Shown: in pieces, positions 9,801-17,313 of the stretch
Layout: each line of letters opens with the position of its first letter
How positions within the stretch are numbered: the stretch's first letter is position 1
Origin: an uncultured Prevotellaceae bacterium
Lineage (GTDB): Bacteria > Bacteroidota > Bacteroidia > Bacteroidales > Bacteroidaceae
Reading direction: 5' to 3'
Length of the DNA stretch: 34,181 bases
Assembly: GCA_902771445.1 (NCBI GenBank)
Contig: CACXXD010000011.1
Coordinates: 1-34,181, forward strand
Translations under genes and position numbers: made by a program
The notes under the pieces: generated by a model
Seen by the model: the letters and a program-made list of their open reading frames with translations, nothing else
What the model was told of the DNA's origin: nothing
Databases searched by the model: none

Positions 9801-9905
9801 CTGGAGTTTTGTGTGTTGAGTCCCAGGTTGATGGGCAAGAGCGGTGCTTTTTTCGGTGAAGAGTACCAGAGTGCGGTGGTAGAACAACAAAACAGTGCTG
9901 ATTAA
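6843..9905 (+). CDS. Membrane-anchored Ser/Thr protein kinase with internal repeats
   Basis: A 1020-residue Hanks-type kinase. The N-terminus (28-50) holds four tandem six-residue repeats of the DRTVIA type. The kinase domain spans about 85-345, with VAIK-type lysine K120, catalytic loop HKDIKPAN (D208, N213; HKD in place of HRD), DFG at 228-230 and APE at 254-256. All catalytic residues are present, although the glycine loop is poorly formed (SENSGEAQVF). A long middle region (about 370-780) contains at least three degenerate repeats beginning YDGRIATWLE, NDRLFIWLE and LDGRLLSWM (near 392, 473 and 551), probably a helical solenoid. Around five hydrophobic helices lie at about 803-990, so the kinase should face the cytoplasm. 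Its stop overlaps the AAA+ start (TAATG). The FHA and PP2C genes downstream are the natural reader and eraser. Confidence 0.92.
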   Translation: MSDSINDMDQTTRGGMDMPVLGGPMAGDRTVIADRTVLADRTIVADKTVAYSAQQNAGNPVDNTLRIDGQKPVDNAPVEHAGQVFTLKGEQYWLVRSLSENSGEAQVFLVNHGGKEYVLKVYYPNYDINKKLMRRIYSFQFEMVVKLYDFGKMYVDGKHRCYELMEYLQGGTLQEYHLDGDFNKFRRITLQAAAALDYCHRNSILHKDIKPANYFFRDKDHSQLVLGDFGISVLMENDAKVYRTTQARTPIFAAPEMYTDVIDGEVEITAAADFYSLGITLFALWLGENPMSSNERLMMRQKNEGRLPRLDELPAQVRQLIQGLTVVNYEKRWKYDEVERWFLGENVPVDVSSPYLRYRTFIVDPDKNLIADNLHDLVPLLVKNESLAVNYLYDGRIATWLENCGNTKLALALKDIVSNRYPVDHKAGLMAAIYAMEPSYPYYDVQDEPCDDVHGIALSLISNKERYALDLQNVNDRLFIWLESHTDVDVKRIQSYFTPDANPHVAVMRTVYEIDPDVPLLAKYPSATIGEIVKSFGSIEVTEEDEWHSLLDGRLLSWMYSHEDVMACEALRIMTQDQPYSLSLAYKVLYNIDRSAAYDLQSACTQAQIGEYLSKLLQSQQHTPNNELAVVMGDFVDPDGRFNYYAQLHGWHQEIADAASCFDMNATENVERLSAYDMHTALYRFCRILGATPVYLLPDGTELRSPNDMEDKQLANVIRGELRTGALHQWLSVFYHEDPTRDFAEEYSYEHELENWVVALGRYDVQQLYYKRYMKAKEDTSERISEVRHDWNYAHYREKIFRYIFYGFASVWMLLILIFGIENHNLLIDHPNLTILLPLGGMTGIIVATRSYFGGFGPFLSFLFGLIGIFTAYIPIWVLKFVESWQPSLFSVAIIVLSLIYVVVCYFTDFKKDDQGNSAMIQEILNSEDINTSLLEPLYYTFKTKSHRYKSSKFGLLDDISNQVSSISGETVIHYLLWSLVFIVLILEFCVLSPRLMGKSGAFFGEEYQSAVVEQQNSAD

Positions 9906-12900
9906 TGATTTGCGAACATTGTCATAAGGAGAATCGAATAATAGCCAAATTCTGCAAGTGGTGTGGCATGCCGCTTGTTTCTCAGAATGTGCTCGACAAA
10001 CTGGTAGGCCTTACTGACCTGAAGTCTCAGTTAAAGACGATTGTCGACACTTATACGTATCTGAGGTCGAGAAAGGATGTGGCAACGGTACGTCTGTCTG
10101 TCAATGCTATCATTATCGGTGAGACTGGTACTGGCAAGACGGCTGTGGCCGGGGTCATCAAAGATTATTTCTATCAGCATAAAATCATCAGTAAGCCGAA
10201 GCTGACGATGGTCGATGCTGTGGACTACTCTCGGTTTGTTGACAAGTGGGACGAGAATATCAAGAAGTCGCGTGATGGCATACTCTTCTTTGACAATGTG
10301 CAAAAACTGCTGCCAGACAAATATTCGAACCAAGTGAATCCGCTTGACAAGTTGTTTGTCGAGATGGACAGGTGGGAAGATAATCCCATTGTGATTATGG
10401 CTGGTCTGCCCAAAGGTCTTGATGACTTCCTGGAAAGTAACCCAGCTGTGAAGAATCGATTCAAATACACATTCCGCCTGCCCACGCCCAACTATCATGA
10501 ACTGGCCGACATAACCAAGGCTGAACTGAAGTCGAAGTATGGCCTGACCGACTTCACGGAAGAGGCCAACCTTCAGTTGCAGCGATACTTCAAGTATCAG
10601 ATAAAGATCAAGGATGAGACCTTTGGCAATGCTCATCTGGCCATGAAGACGGCTGAAGACATCTTCACCTCTTTTATAAGTAGAGGTACCGAAGCCAAGC
10701 AGGTTGAACTGGCCGACATAAGAGGCTACGTGCCGGAAGAGCGTTCGCTCGACGATATACTTTCTGATTTGGATAAGTACATCGGAATGAATGAGGTGAA
10801 GCAAGCCGTTCGTGAGATTGCCTATTCCGTTCAGAACAGCATTCAGCGAAAGCAACGTGGCTTGGGTGAGCAGACCAAGATGAGCATGCACATTGTTCTG
10901 ACTGGCAATCCTGGTACTGGTAAGACTATGATAGCCCGAAAGTTGGGCGAGATATTGGCTGCCATCGGCTATCTGGACTCAGGGCATGTGGTTGAGGTCG
11001 ACAGGTCACAGATGGTGAGCTCTTATCAAGGGGAGACACCAAAGGTTGTCAATCGGCTTTGCGATAAAGCGATGGGAGGTATCCTCTTTGTCGACGAGGC
11101 CTATACGTTGGCACCTGTTAGTCAGACGGGCGATCGTGACAATCAGGGAGCTCAGGCACTTGAGACACTGATGAAGCGGATGGAAGACGACCGCGACAAG
11201 TTTGTGGTGATAGCAGCAGGCTATCGCACGGAGATGGAGAACTTGTTCCGCGTCAATCCCGGCATGCACAGTCGGTTCAATTATTTCCTGAATATCGACG
11301 ACTATACACCTGAAGAACTCTTCCAGATCATGCTGGTCTTTGCCAAGGATAAAAAGTATATCTTCTCGGCAGATGCAGAGCAGCTTGCCCGCAAGATGAT
11401 AACGGAGCTGTATAATGCCCGCGACAGGGATTTTGCCAACGGACGCACGATGCGCAGCTTGTTCGACCAGATTTGCAAGAAACAGGCAGGCAGACTGCAG
11501 TTCAACAATCTCTCGCAGATGAGCAATGAAGAGCTGATGACCATCACCGAAGCGGATATTCCTTACGAAGCACCGAAGGAAGTTGACTTGGGTGACTGTT
11601 TGAAGAAACTTGATGGTCTGGTGGGACTGGCCAGCGTGAAAAAGGAAATCTCCAACCTGGCTTCCTTCCTTACATTGCAGATAAAACGTGGAGAGACCAA
11701 AACGTTCCAAGGAAAGCATTATGTGTTTACGGGTAATCCGGGTACGGGTAAGACTACGGTGGCCCGTATCATGGCCGATGTCTTCAAAACACTTGGAATC
11801 GTGAGTCGAGGACAGTTGGTCGAGGCCGACCGTTCCAAGCTGGTTGCTGGCTATTCTGGACAGACGGCCATCAAGACCAACCAGCTCATAGATACTGCGC
11901 TGGGAGGTGTATTGTTCATTGATGAAGCCTATACGCTGAAATCGAGTGACAACGACACGTTTGGCTCTGAGGCTATCGATACGTTACTGAAGCGCCTTGA
12001 AGACGATCGCGGCAAGTTCGTTTGCATCGTAGCTGGCTATACTCAGCAGATGCATGATTTCATCGACTCGAATCCCGGGTTGAAGAGTCGTTTCACTCAG
12101 ACCATTCATTTTGAAGATTATACGCCCGACGAACTGACGCAGATATTCTTGAATCTTGCCTCGGCCAAGAGCTTCACGATTGATACAGAGACGGAAGGTG
12201 CCATCCATCGTCAGTTCGAACAACTCTATTTGCGCCGCGACAAGAACTTCGGAAATGCTCGCGAAGCGCGTCGCATCTTCGATGAGGCGGTAGAAAAGCA
12301 GAGTCAGCGTTTGGTTAGCCTGATGAGTAATCCGCAGTTCCAAGAGGCGGATATGTTCAAAATCACTGCCGATGATCTGCCGATGGCGAAGAGTGCTGCC
12401 GCCCGTCCGCTTGATGAAGTGCTCAACGAACTTGACGAGTTCATCGGCATGCGTTCAGTCAAGAATGCTATCCGTCGTCTGGCTGTGCAGAGCATGTTCA
12501 TGAAACAACGTGCGGCTATGGGAGCAGGAAAAGTGCAGCAGCTGGCCATGAACTTCATTCTGACGGGTAATCCGGGTACGGGTAAGACCTCGATTGCCAG
12601 AAAGATGGGTGAAGTGCTTCAGTCAATGGAGATTCTGCCAACTTCGAATGTGATAGAAGCCAGTCGTGCCACGCTGGTGGGCAAATATATGGGAGAGACC
12701 CCGAAGATTGTCAATAACATGTGCGACAAGGCAATGGGGGGCATCCTGTTCATTGATGAGGCTTATACCCTCTCTGACCAGAACGATCAGTATGGCAAGG
12801 AGGCTGTCGACACGCTGATGAAGCGAATGGAAGACGACCGTGGCAAGTTTGTGGTGATTGCAGCCGGCTACAAAGAAAAGATGGACGAATTCTTGCAGAT

Positions 12901-13219
12901 GAATGCCGGACTTGCCAGTCGTTTCACGCATAAGTTGCACATCGACGATTACAATGAGGATGAGCTGCTTGCTATCTTCAAGAAGATGGCGCAGAAAGAG
13001 CAATATACGTTGGCACCTCCTGCGGAGTTTAAGTTGCTTGATGTCATCTACAAGATGGTGATGGTGAAGGACTCCAACTTCGGCAATGCCCGGGCAATGC
13101 GCAATCTGCTTGATGACACGGTTCAGAGATTGTCGATAAGGGTGTCGCAGCTGCCGCCTGATCAAATCACAAAAGAAACATATCAGCTAATTCAACCAGA
13201 AGATATTAAAGACTTATGA
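9905..13219 (+). CDS. Zinc ribbon plus four AAA+ domains (CbxX/CfxQ, SpoVK/EccA-like)
   Basis: A 1104-residue protein starting with a zinc ribbon (C3, C6, C17, C20), followed by four AAA+ ATPase domains of the CbxX/CfxQ group. Walker A sequences are GETGTGKT (72-79) and three copies of GNPGTGKT (near 335, 609 and 887). Walker B is FFDN in domain 1 but FVDEAYTL or FIDEAYTL in domains 2-4. Domain 1 is therefore likely to bind but not hydrolyse ATP well. Each domain keeps a conserved SRF or NRF arginine, as for an arginine finger. Relatives usually have one or two such domains (CbbX remodels Rubisco; EccA belongs to type VII secretion), so four in a chain is unusual. The likely role is ATP-driven remodelling of a partner protein. 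Translation is coupled on both sides: TAATG with the kinase and ATGA with the FHA gene. Confidence 0.92.
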   Translation: MICEHCHKENRIIAKFCKWCGMPLVSQNVLDKLVGLTDLKSQLKTIVDTYTYLRSRKDVATVRLSVNAIIIGETGTGKTAVAGVIKDYFYQHKIISKPKLTMVDAVDYSRFVDKWDENIKKSRDGILFFDNVQKLLPDKYSNQVNPLDKLFVEMDRWEDNPIVIMAGLPKGLDDFLESNPAVKNRFKYTFRLPTPNYHELADITKAELKSKYGLTDFTEEANLQLQRYFKYQIKIKDETFGNAHLAMKTAEDIFTSFISRGTEAKQVELADIRGYVPEERSLDDILSDLDKYIGMNEVKQAVREIAYSVQNSIQRKQRGLGEQTKMSMHIVLTGNPGTGKTMIARKLGEILAAIGYLDSGHVVEVDRSQMVSSYQGETPKVVNRLCDKAMGGILFVDEAYTLAPVSQTGDRDNQGAQALETLMKRMEDDRDKFVVIAAGYRTEMENLFRVNPGMHSRFNYFLNIDDYTPEELFQIMLVFAKDKKYIFSADAEQLARKMITELYNARDRDFANGRTMRSLFDQICKKQAGRLQFNNLSQMSNEELMTITEADIPYEAPKEVDLGDCLKKLDGLVGLASVKKEISNLASFLTLQIKRGETKTFQGKHYVFTGNPGTGKTTVARIMADVFKTLGIVSRGQLVEADRSKLVAGYSGQTAIKTNQLIDTALGGVLFIDEAYTLKSSDNDTFGSEAIDTLLKRLEDDRGKFVCIVAGYTQQMHDFIDSNPGLKSRFTQTIHFEDYTPDELTQIFLNLASAKSFTIDTETEGAIHRQFEQLYLRRDKNFGNAREARRIFDEAVEKQSQRLVSLMSNPQFQEADMFKITADDLPMAKSAAARPLDEVLNELDEFIGMRSVKNAIRRLAVQSMFMKQRAAMGAGKVQQLAMNFILTGNPGTGKTSIARKMGEVLQSMEILPTSNVIEASRATLVGKYMGETPKIVNNMCDKAMGGILFIDEAYTLSDQNDQYGKEAVDTLMKRMEDDRGKFVVIAAGYKEKMDEFLQMNAGLASRFTHKLHIDDYNEDELLAIFKKMAQKEQYTLAPPAEFKLLDVIYKMVMVKDSNFGNARAMRNLLDDTVQRLSIRVSQLPPDQITKETYQLIQPEDIKDL

Positions 13220-13794
13220 TTGTTTGTCCAAATTGCCAAGAGGAGATAGAGGATGACTCACACTATTGCGATCAGTGTGGAACGGCTCTTCGTTACTGCA
13301 ATCGTTGCGGTAGGGTAGGACTGGGGCGCCGATGCACCAGCTGTGGTGGCATGATGGTTGTTCCCGACGAGCTAAATAATTCGAACTCGCAGACTGCCTA
13401 CTCTACGTCAATGTCGGCAAGTCTGTCGCAGAGTTCTTCGGGCATGTCCAACCAATTTACGATGTCACGCCCCCCACAGGATATTACGCATGGCTTGCCA
13501 AGCCTTGCCTTGATAAATGCATCGCTGGGCATCAGAATCGAAGCTGTCAATGGTGCTGTTATCGGGCGCAAGCAAGGGCCTTATGCTCAGTTCTTCAAGG
13601 GCAATATGTATGTATCGGGTGTGCATGCTCAGCTCCGCTATAATGCAAAGGCGGGATGGTGCATTGCCGACAAACACTCATCAAATGGCACAAAACTAAA
13701 TGAACGTCCGTTGCAACCGGATATTGAAATGTCGCTTAAAGACGGCGATATTGTGACGATAGCAAATGTAAATTTACAAGTAAGTATTAATTAA
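13216..13794 (+). CDS. FHA domain protein with two N-terminal zinc ribbons
   Basis: A 192-residue phosphothreonine reader. Residues 4-43 contain four CxxC knuckles (C4/C7, C18/C21, C28/C31, C40/C43), enough for two zinc ribbons. A Ser/Asn-rich flexible linker covers about 55-90. The FHA domain occupies about 100-190 and keeps the hallmark residues: G117-R118, S134-G135-V-H137 and N157-G158-T159. These form the phosphothreonine pocket in the family. The start ATG overlaps the AAA+ stop (ATGA), so the two products are probably made together. Its phosphorylated partner is unknown. Candidates inside the operon are the Thr repeats at the N-terminus of the kinase and its activation loop. The Ser-rich linker could itself be phosphorylated. 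Confidence 0.93.
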   Translation: MIVCPNCQEEIEDDSHYCDQCGTALRYCNRCGRVGLGRRCTSCGGMMVVPDELNNSNSQTAYSTSMSASLSQSSSGMSNQFTMSRPPQDITHGLPSLALINASLGIRIEAVNGAVIGRKQGPYAQFFKGNMYVSGVHAQLRYNAKAGWCIADKHSSNGTKLNERPLQPDIEMSLKDGDIVTIANVNLQVSIN

Positions 13795-13808
13795 GGGAGA
13801 AGATTGAA

Positions 13809-14555
13809 ATGTTTTTATTTAGTGTTACTGCGGCCAGTCGTGTCGGCTGTGTAAGAGATAACAATGAAGACATGCTACTTGTGGGCAACATGTTTGTTCG
13901 TGATGATAAATTGGAGGTCGTGAAGGAACTCGACAGTTCAGACAGATACCTCCTGGCCTTGGCCGATGGAATGGGAGGCCATGCGTGTGGTGAGGTGGCA
14001 AGCAGTGATGTGCTTCACAATCTTGAATTCTTCTATAATGATATTCCCAGTGGGCTTAGCGTCGAAAACTTCAATGATTCTATTTACGAGTGGCTGGGCA
14101 GTATCTGTAACATCATTGATGCTAAGGGACACTCCGCAATGCAGTACAGGAACATGGGAACGACACTGGTGGCACTTGCCTATTATGAGGGCGATTTCTA
14201 TTGGCTGAACTGTGGAGACAGTCGGCTCTATCGTTTCCATGACGGCCAGCTGACACAACTAACCACCGATCATTCCTTGAGTAATATGATGGGACAGAAG
14301 GTCCACTCAAATGTGATAACCAATTGCATCGGTGGAGGATGTAAGACCAGCTACATTGATATAGTGAGATGTACGAGCGAATTACAAGCAGGCGATGCCG
14401 TCTTGCTGTGTAGTGATGGCCTGACAGACATGCTCGATGACGCAATCATTGAGCGCATGTTGGATGAAGGAAAAGAAGCCATTGACTTGTGCCATGCTGC
14501 TGAGGATGCCGGAGGATTCGACAATGTCTCAGCGATTGTATTGAGGTTGAAATAA
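13809..14555 (+). CDS. PP2C-family Ser/Thr protein phosphatase
   Basis: A 248-residue PPM/PP2C phosphatase that would reverse phosphorylation by the upstream kinase. Metal-binding and catalytic motifs are complete: RDNNED (16-21), LADGMGGH (51-58), the NCGDSRLYR strand near 135, LCSDGLTDML near 197, and FDNVSAI near the C-terminus. There is no membrane segment or extra domain, and the length is that of minimal bacterial PP2C enzymes such as Stp/PrpC. It starts 14 bases after the FHA gene. It is followed after 14 bases by metA with no terminator between them, so the signalling and metabolic genes are probably on one transcript. Confidence 0.95.
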   Translation: MFLFSVTAASRVGCVRDNNEDMLLVGNMFVRDDKLEVVKELDSSDRYLLALADGMGGHACGEVASSDVLHNLEFFYNDIPSGLSVENFNDSIYEWLGSICNIIDAKGHSAMQYRNMGTTLVALAYYEGDFYWLNCGDSRLYRFHDGQLTQLTTDHSLSNMMGQKVHSNVITNCIGGGCKTSYIDIVRCTSELQAGDAVLLCSDGLTDMLDDAIIERMLDEGKEAIDLCHAAEDAGGFDNVSAIVLRLK

Positions 14556-14569
14556 AAAAGAGAAAGCTT

Positions 14570-15487
14570 ATGCCATTACGACTTCCCGATAGGCTTCCTG
14601 CCATTGATATTCTGAAGAACGAGAATATTTTTGTCATGGATGACACAAGGGCGCATGCACAAGACATTCGTCCCCTGAGAATCGTCATCCTGAACCTGAT
14701 GCCGCTGAAGATTACGACGGAAACAGATTTGATCAGGTTGCTTTCCAATACACCTCTTCAGCTTGAGGTGAGTTTCATGAAGCTGAAAAGCCATACCCCA
14801 AAGAACACGCCGATTGAACACATGATGCAGTTCTATCGTGATTTCAATGCCATGAAGGACGAGAAGTTCGATGGCATGATCATAACCGGGGCGCCAGTCG
14901 AGACACTCGATTATAAAGAAGTGAGCTACTGGGATGAAATCACAAGCATCTTCAACTGGGCAAAGACGCACGTCACGAGCACATTGTATATTTGCTGGGC
15001 GGCTCAGGCTGGTCTTTACTATCACTATGGTATTCCGAAATATCGGTTGCCCAAGAAAATGTTCGGCATTTTCCCGCAGCAGACATTGAATCCCCAGTTG
15101 CCAATCTTCCGTGGCTTCGACGATGTGTTTATGATGCCTCACAGTCGTCATACTGAGATTCGTCGTGAGGATATACTGAAGCACAAAGAGTTGCAGATGA
15201 TTGCCGAGTCAGAAGAGAGTGGCGTGTGCATTGTGATGGCTCGCAATGGCCGCGAGTTCTTCATCACGGGCCACATGGAGTATGCTCCTAACACGCTGGA
15301 TAAAGAGTATCGTCGTGATGTCGGAATACGAGACGATGTTGAACTGCCGCGCAACTACTTTAAAGATGACAATCCCGATCAGAAGCCTTTGGTGACATGG
15401 AGAGCACATGCCAACTTGTTCTATAACAATTGGGTGAACTATTATGTCTATCAAGAGACCCCCTACGATATTTCGAAGATTGGATGA
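14570..15487 (+). CDS. metA: Homoserine O-acyltransferase (MetA), predicted acetyl-CoA specific
   Basis: A 305-residue MetA enzyme, which activates homoserine by acylation in the first step of methionine synthesis. Catalytic Cys142 (YICWAAQAG), His235 and Glu237 (FITGHMEY) lie exactly at the numbering of the characterised enzymes. Residue 111 is Glu (GAPVETLDY). In Bacillus cereus MetA, Glu111 gives acetyl-CoA use, whereas Gly gives succinyl-CoA use as in E. coli, so this protein is predicted to make O-acetylhomoserine despite the older succinyltransferase name. The start ATG follows an A/G-rich leader. Its stop overlaps the start of the U32 gene (ATGA). Its place behind a PP2C gene is unusual for a methionine gene, and no separate promoter is evident. 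Confidence 0.96.
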   Translation: MPLRLPDRLPAIDILKNENIFVMDDTRAHAQDIRPLRIVILNLMPLKITTETDLIRLLSNTPLQLEVSFMKLKSHTPKNTPIEHMMQFYRDFNAMKDEKFDGMIITGAPVETLDYKEVSYWDEITSIFNWAKTHVTSTLYICWAAQAGLYYHYGIPKYRLPKKMFGIFPQQTLNPQLPIFRGFDDVFMMPHSRHTEIRREDILKHKELQMIAESEESGVCIVMARNGREFFITGHMEYAPNTLDKEYRRDVGIRDDVELPRNYFKDDNPDQKPLVTWRAHANLFYNNWVNYYVYQETPYDISKIG

Positions 15488-17313
15488 GAAAACTGGAATT
15501 GCTGGCACCTGCCAAGAACCTTGAGTGTGGCATTGCAGCCATTGATCATGGTGCCGATGCTGTTTATATCGGTGCCAGTAGGTTCGGCGCCCGTGCTTCG
15601 GCCACCAATAGTGGCGATGATATTTCTGTTCTCTGTCGTTATGCCCATCAGTTTGGGGCAAAAGTCTATGTAACGGTCAATACCATTATCTATGATGACG
15701 AGACGGAACAGACCTGCCAGTTGCTAAACGAACTCTCTATAATCGGTGTCGATGCGATATTGGTTCAGGACATGGCGGTGCTGAGTCTCGTTGAAGATTC
15801 GCTGAAAAGCGATTGCCGTTTTTCTCTTCATGCATCTACCCAGACCGACAACCGTAGCGCAGAGAAAGTCAGATGGCTTCGCTCGTTGGGCTTTTCCCGT
15901 GTGGTATTGGCTCGTGAACTCACCTTGGATGAGATTGCGGCCATTCATGCCGCAGTTCCCGATGTAGAGCTTGAGGTGTTTGTACATGGTGCGCTGTGCG
16001 TCAGCTATTCAGGGCTCTGTTACGCTTCTCAGTACTGTTTTAACAGGAGTGCCAATAGGGGAGAGTGCGCACAGTTTTGCCGCATGAAGTTCGACCTTTT
16101 GGATGCCGACGGAAATGTGCTGGAGCATCAAAGACACCTCTTGTCTCTCAAGGACATGTGCCAGATTGACAATCTCGAGCAACTGGCAGAGGCTGGTGCC
16201 TCGTCGTTCAAGATTGAAGGTCGACTGAAGGATGTGGGCTATGTGAAGAATGTGGTTGCTGCTTACAGTGAGCGACTGAATGCCATCGTCAAGCGGCATC
16301 CCGACAAGTACTGCCGTTCTTCCAGAGGCAAATGTCGTTACACCTTTACTCCCGATCTTCGCAGAACGTTCAACCGTGGCTATACCACCTATTTTGCTAA
16401 TGGTCGTCAGCCGAACATTGCTTCGTTCGATACACCGAAAGCCATTGGTGAGTACGTGGGGACTGTCAAGGAAATTAAAGGACGACAGTCTTTGACTGTA
16501 GCAGGTTCAGCAGTGTTTGTCAATGGCGACGGCCTGTGCTTTGTCAACGATGATCGTGAACTGGAAGGATTTCGTGTCAATAGGGTAGAGAACAATCGTC
16601 TCTATCCGCTGAAGATGCCTGCTTCGCTAAAGAAAGGCATGCGTCTTTACCGAAACAATGATTTGCAGTTTGAACGCATCTTGTCAAAACCAAGTGCTGA
16701 ACGAAAGATTCCTGTATCGATGAAGCTGCGTGTCAGTTCCGCTGGCTTCCTACTGTCGATTGATGATGTAGAAGTCGATATGCCTTTGGAACATCAGAAG
16801 GCGCAGAAGTCTCAACGTGACAACATAGTCCATCAGTTGACAAAACTGGGCGATACCCCTTACGAATGCACTGCAATAGATATTCCAGAGAATTTTGATT
16901 ATTTCATTCCCGGCAGTCGGCTTTCCGAACTGCGCAGGATGGCAGTAAAGGCCTACGCTGCCTCCATGAAAGCAGAGAGCGAATTGCATGTGAAGAAAGC
17001 CGATGCAGAGCAAGTTGATGTCCCCGTTTATCGTCAGTCATATTGCTATAATGTTTCAAACAAGTTGGCAGATAAGTTCTATGCGTCGCACGGAATGAAG
17101 CCTGTTCAGCCCGCGTTTGAGCTTCGTACACCGCAGCATCCGCTGATTATGCAGTGCCGTCATTGTCTGCGCTATTCCTTGGGCTATTGTGTGAAGAACG
17201 GAGGGCATGTCCCTTCGTGGCATGAGCCTCTATCGCTTCGACTGGGCGATGGACGGCTTTTCCGTCTGGAGTTTGATTGCCGTAACTGTCAAATGAATAT
17301 CTATGGAGTTTAG
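15484..17313 (+). CDS. Peptidase U32 family protein (RlhA/TrhP-like, likely RNA hydroxylation)
   Basis: A 609-residue U32-family protein. The N-terminus LELLAPAKNLECG and ADAVYIG, and the signature RSANRGECAQFCRM (near 190), are diagnostic. The family was named for a collagenase, but characterised E. coli members (RlhA, TrhP) are needed for hydroxylation of 23S rRNA or tRNA, so RNA modification is the likely role. Length and the extra C-terminal region resemble RlhA. The C-terminus adds clustered cysteines, CRHCLRYSLGYC and CRNC (near 556-602), a possible metal or Fe-S site. I chose ATG 15484, which overlaps the metA stop, because a longer frame from 15430 would lie inside metA and begin 18 residues before the conserved LELLAPA. 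Its stop overlaps the next gene by 11 bases. Confidence 0.9.
   Translation: MRKLELLAPAKNLECGIAAIDHGADAVYIGASRFGARASATNSGDDISVLCRYAHQFGAKVYVTVNTIIYDDETEQTCQLLNELSIIGVDAILVQDMAVLSLVEDSLKSDCRFSLHASTQTDNRSAEKVRWLRSLGFSRVVLARELTLDEIAAIHAAVPDVELEVFVHGALCVSYSGLCYASQYCFNRSANRGECAQFCRMKFDLLDADGNVLEHQRHLLSLKDMCQIDNLEQLAEAGASSFKIEGRLKDVGYVKNVVAAYSERLNAIVKRHPDKYCRSSRGKCRYTFTPDLRRTFNRGYTTYFANGRQPNIASFDTPKAIGEYVGTVKEIKGRQSLTVAGSAVFVNGDGLCFVNDDRELEGFRVNRVENNRLYPLKMPASLKKGMRLYRNNDLQFERILSKPSAERKIPVSMKLRVSSAGFLLSIDDVEVDMPLEHQKAQKSQRDNIVHQLTKLGDTPYECTAIDIPENFDYFIPGSRLSELRRMAVKAYAASMKAESELHVKKADAEQVDVPVYRQSYCYNVSNKLADKFYASHGMKPVQPAFELRTPQHPLIMQCRHCLRYSLGYCVKNGGHVPSWHEPLSLRLGDGRLFRLEFDCRNCQMNIYGV

Noticed and set aside
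5909-14555. Type VI secretion regulatory cluster
   Set aside because: Kinase, FHA and PP2C occur with type VI systems, but no Tss structural gene, ClpV-type AAA+ or spike protein is in the window.
15430-15483. Longer start for the U32 protein inside metA
   Set aside because: The added residues have no family match and would make a 58-base overlap. The ATG at 15484 begins exactly at the conserved N-terminus and gives the common ATGA overlap.
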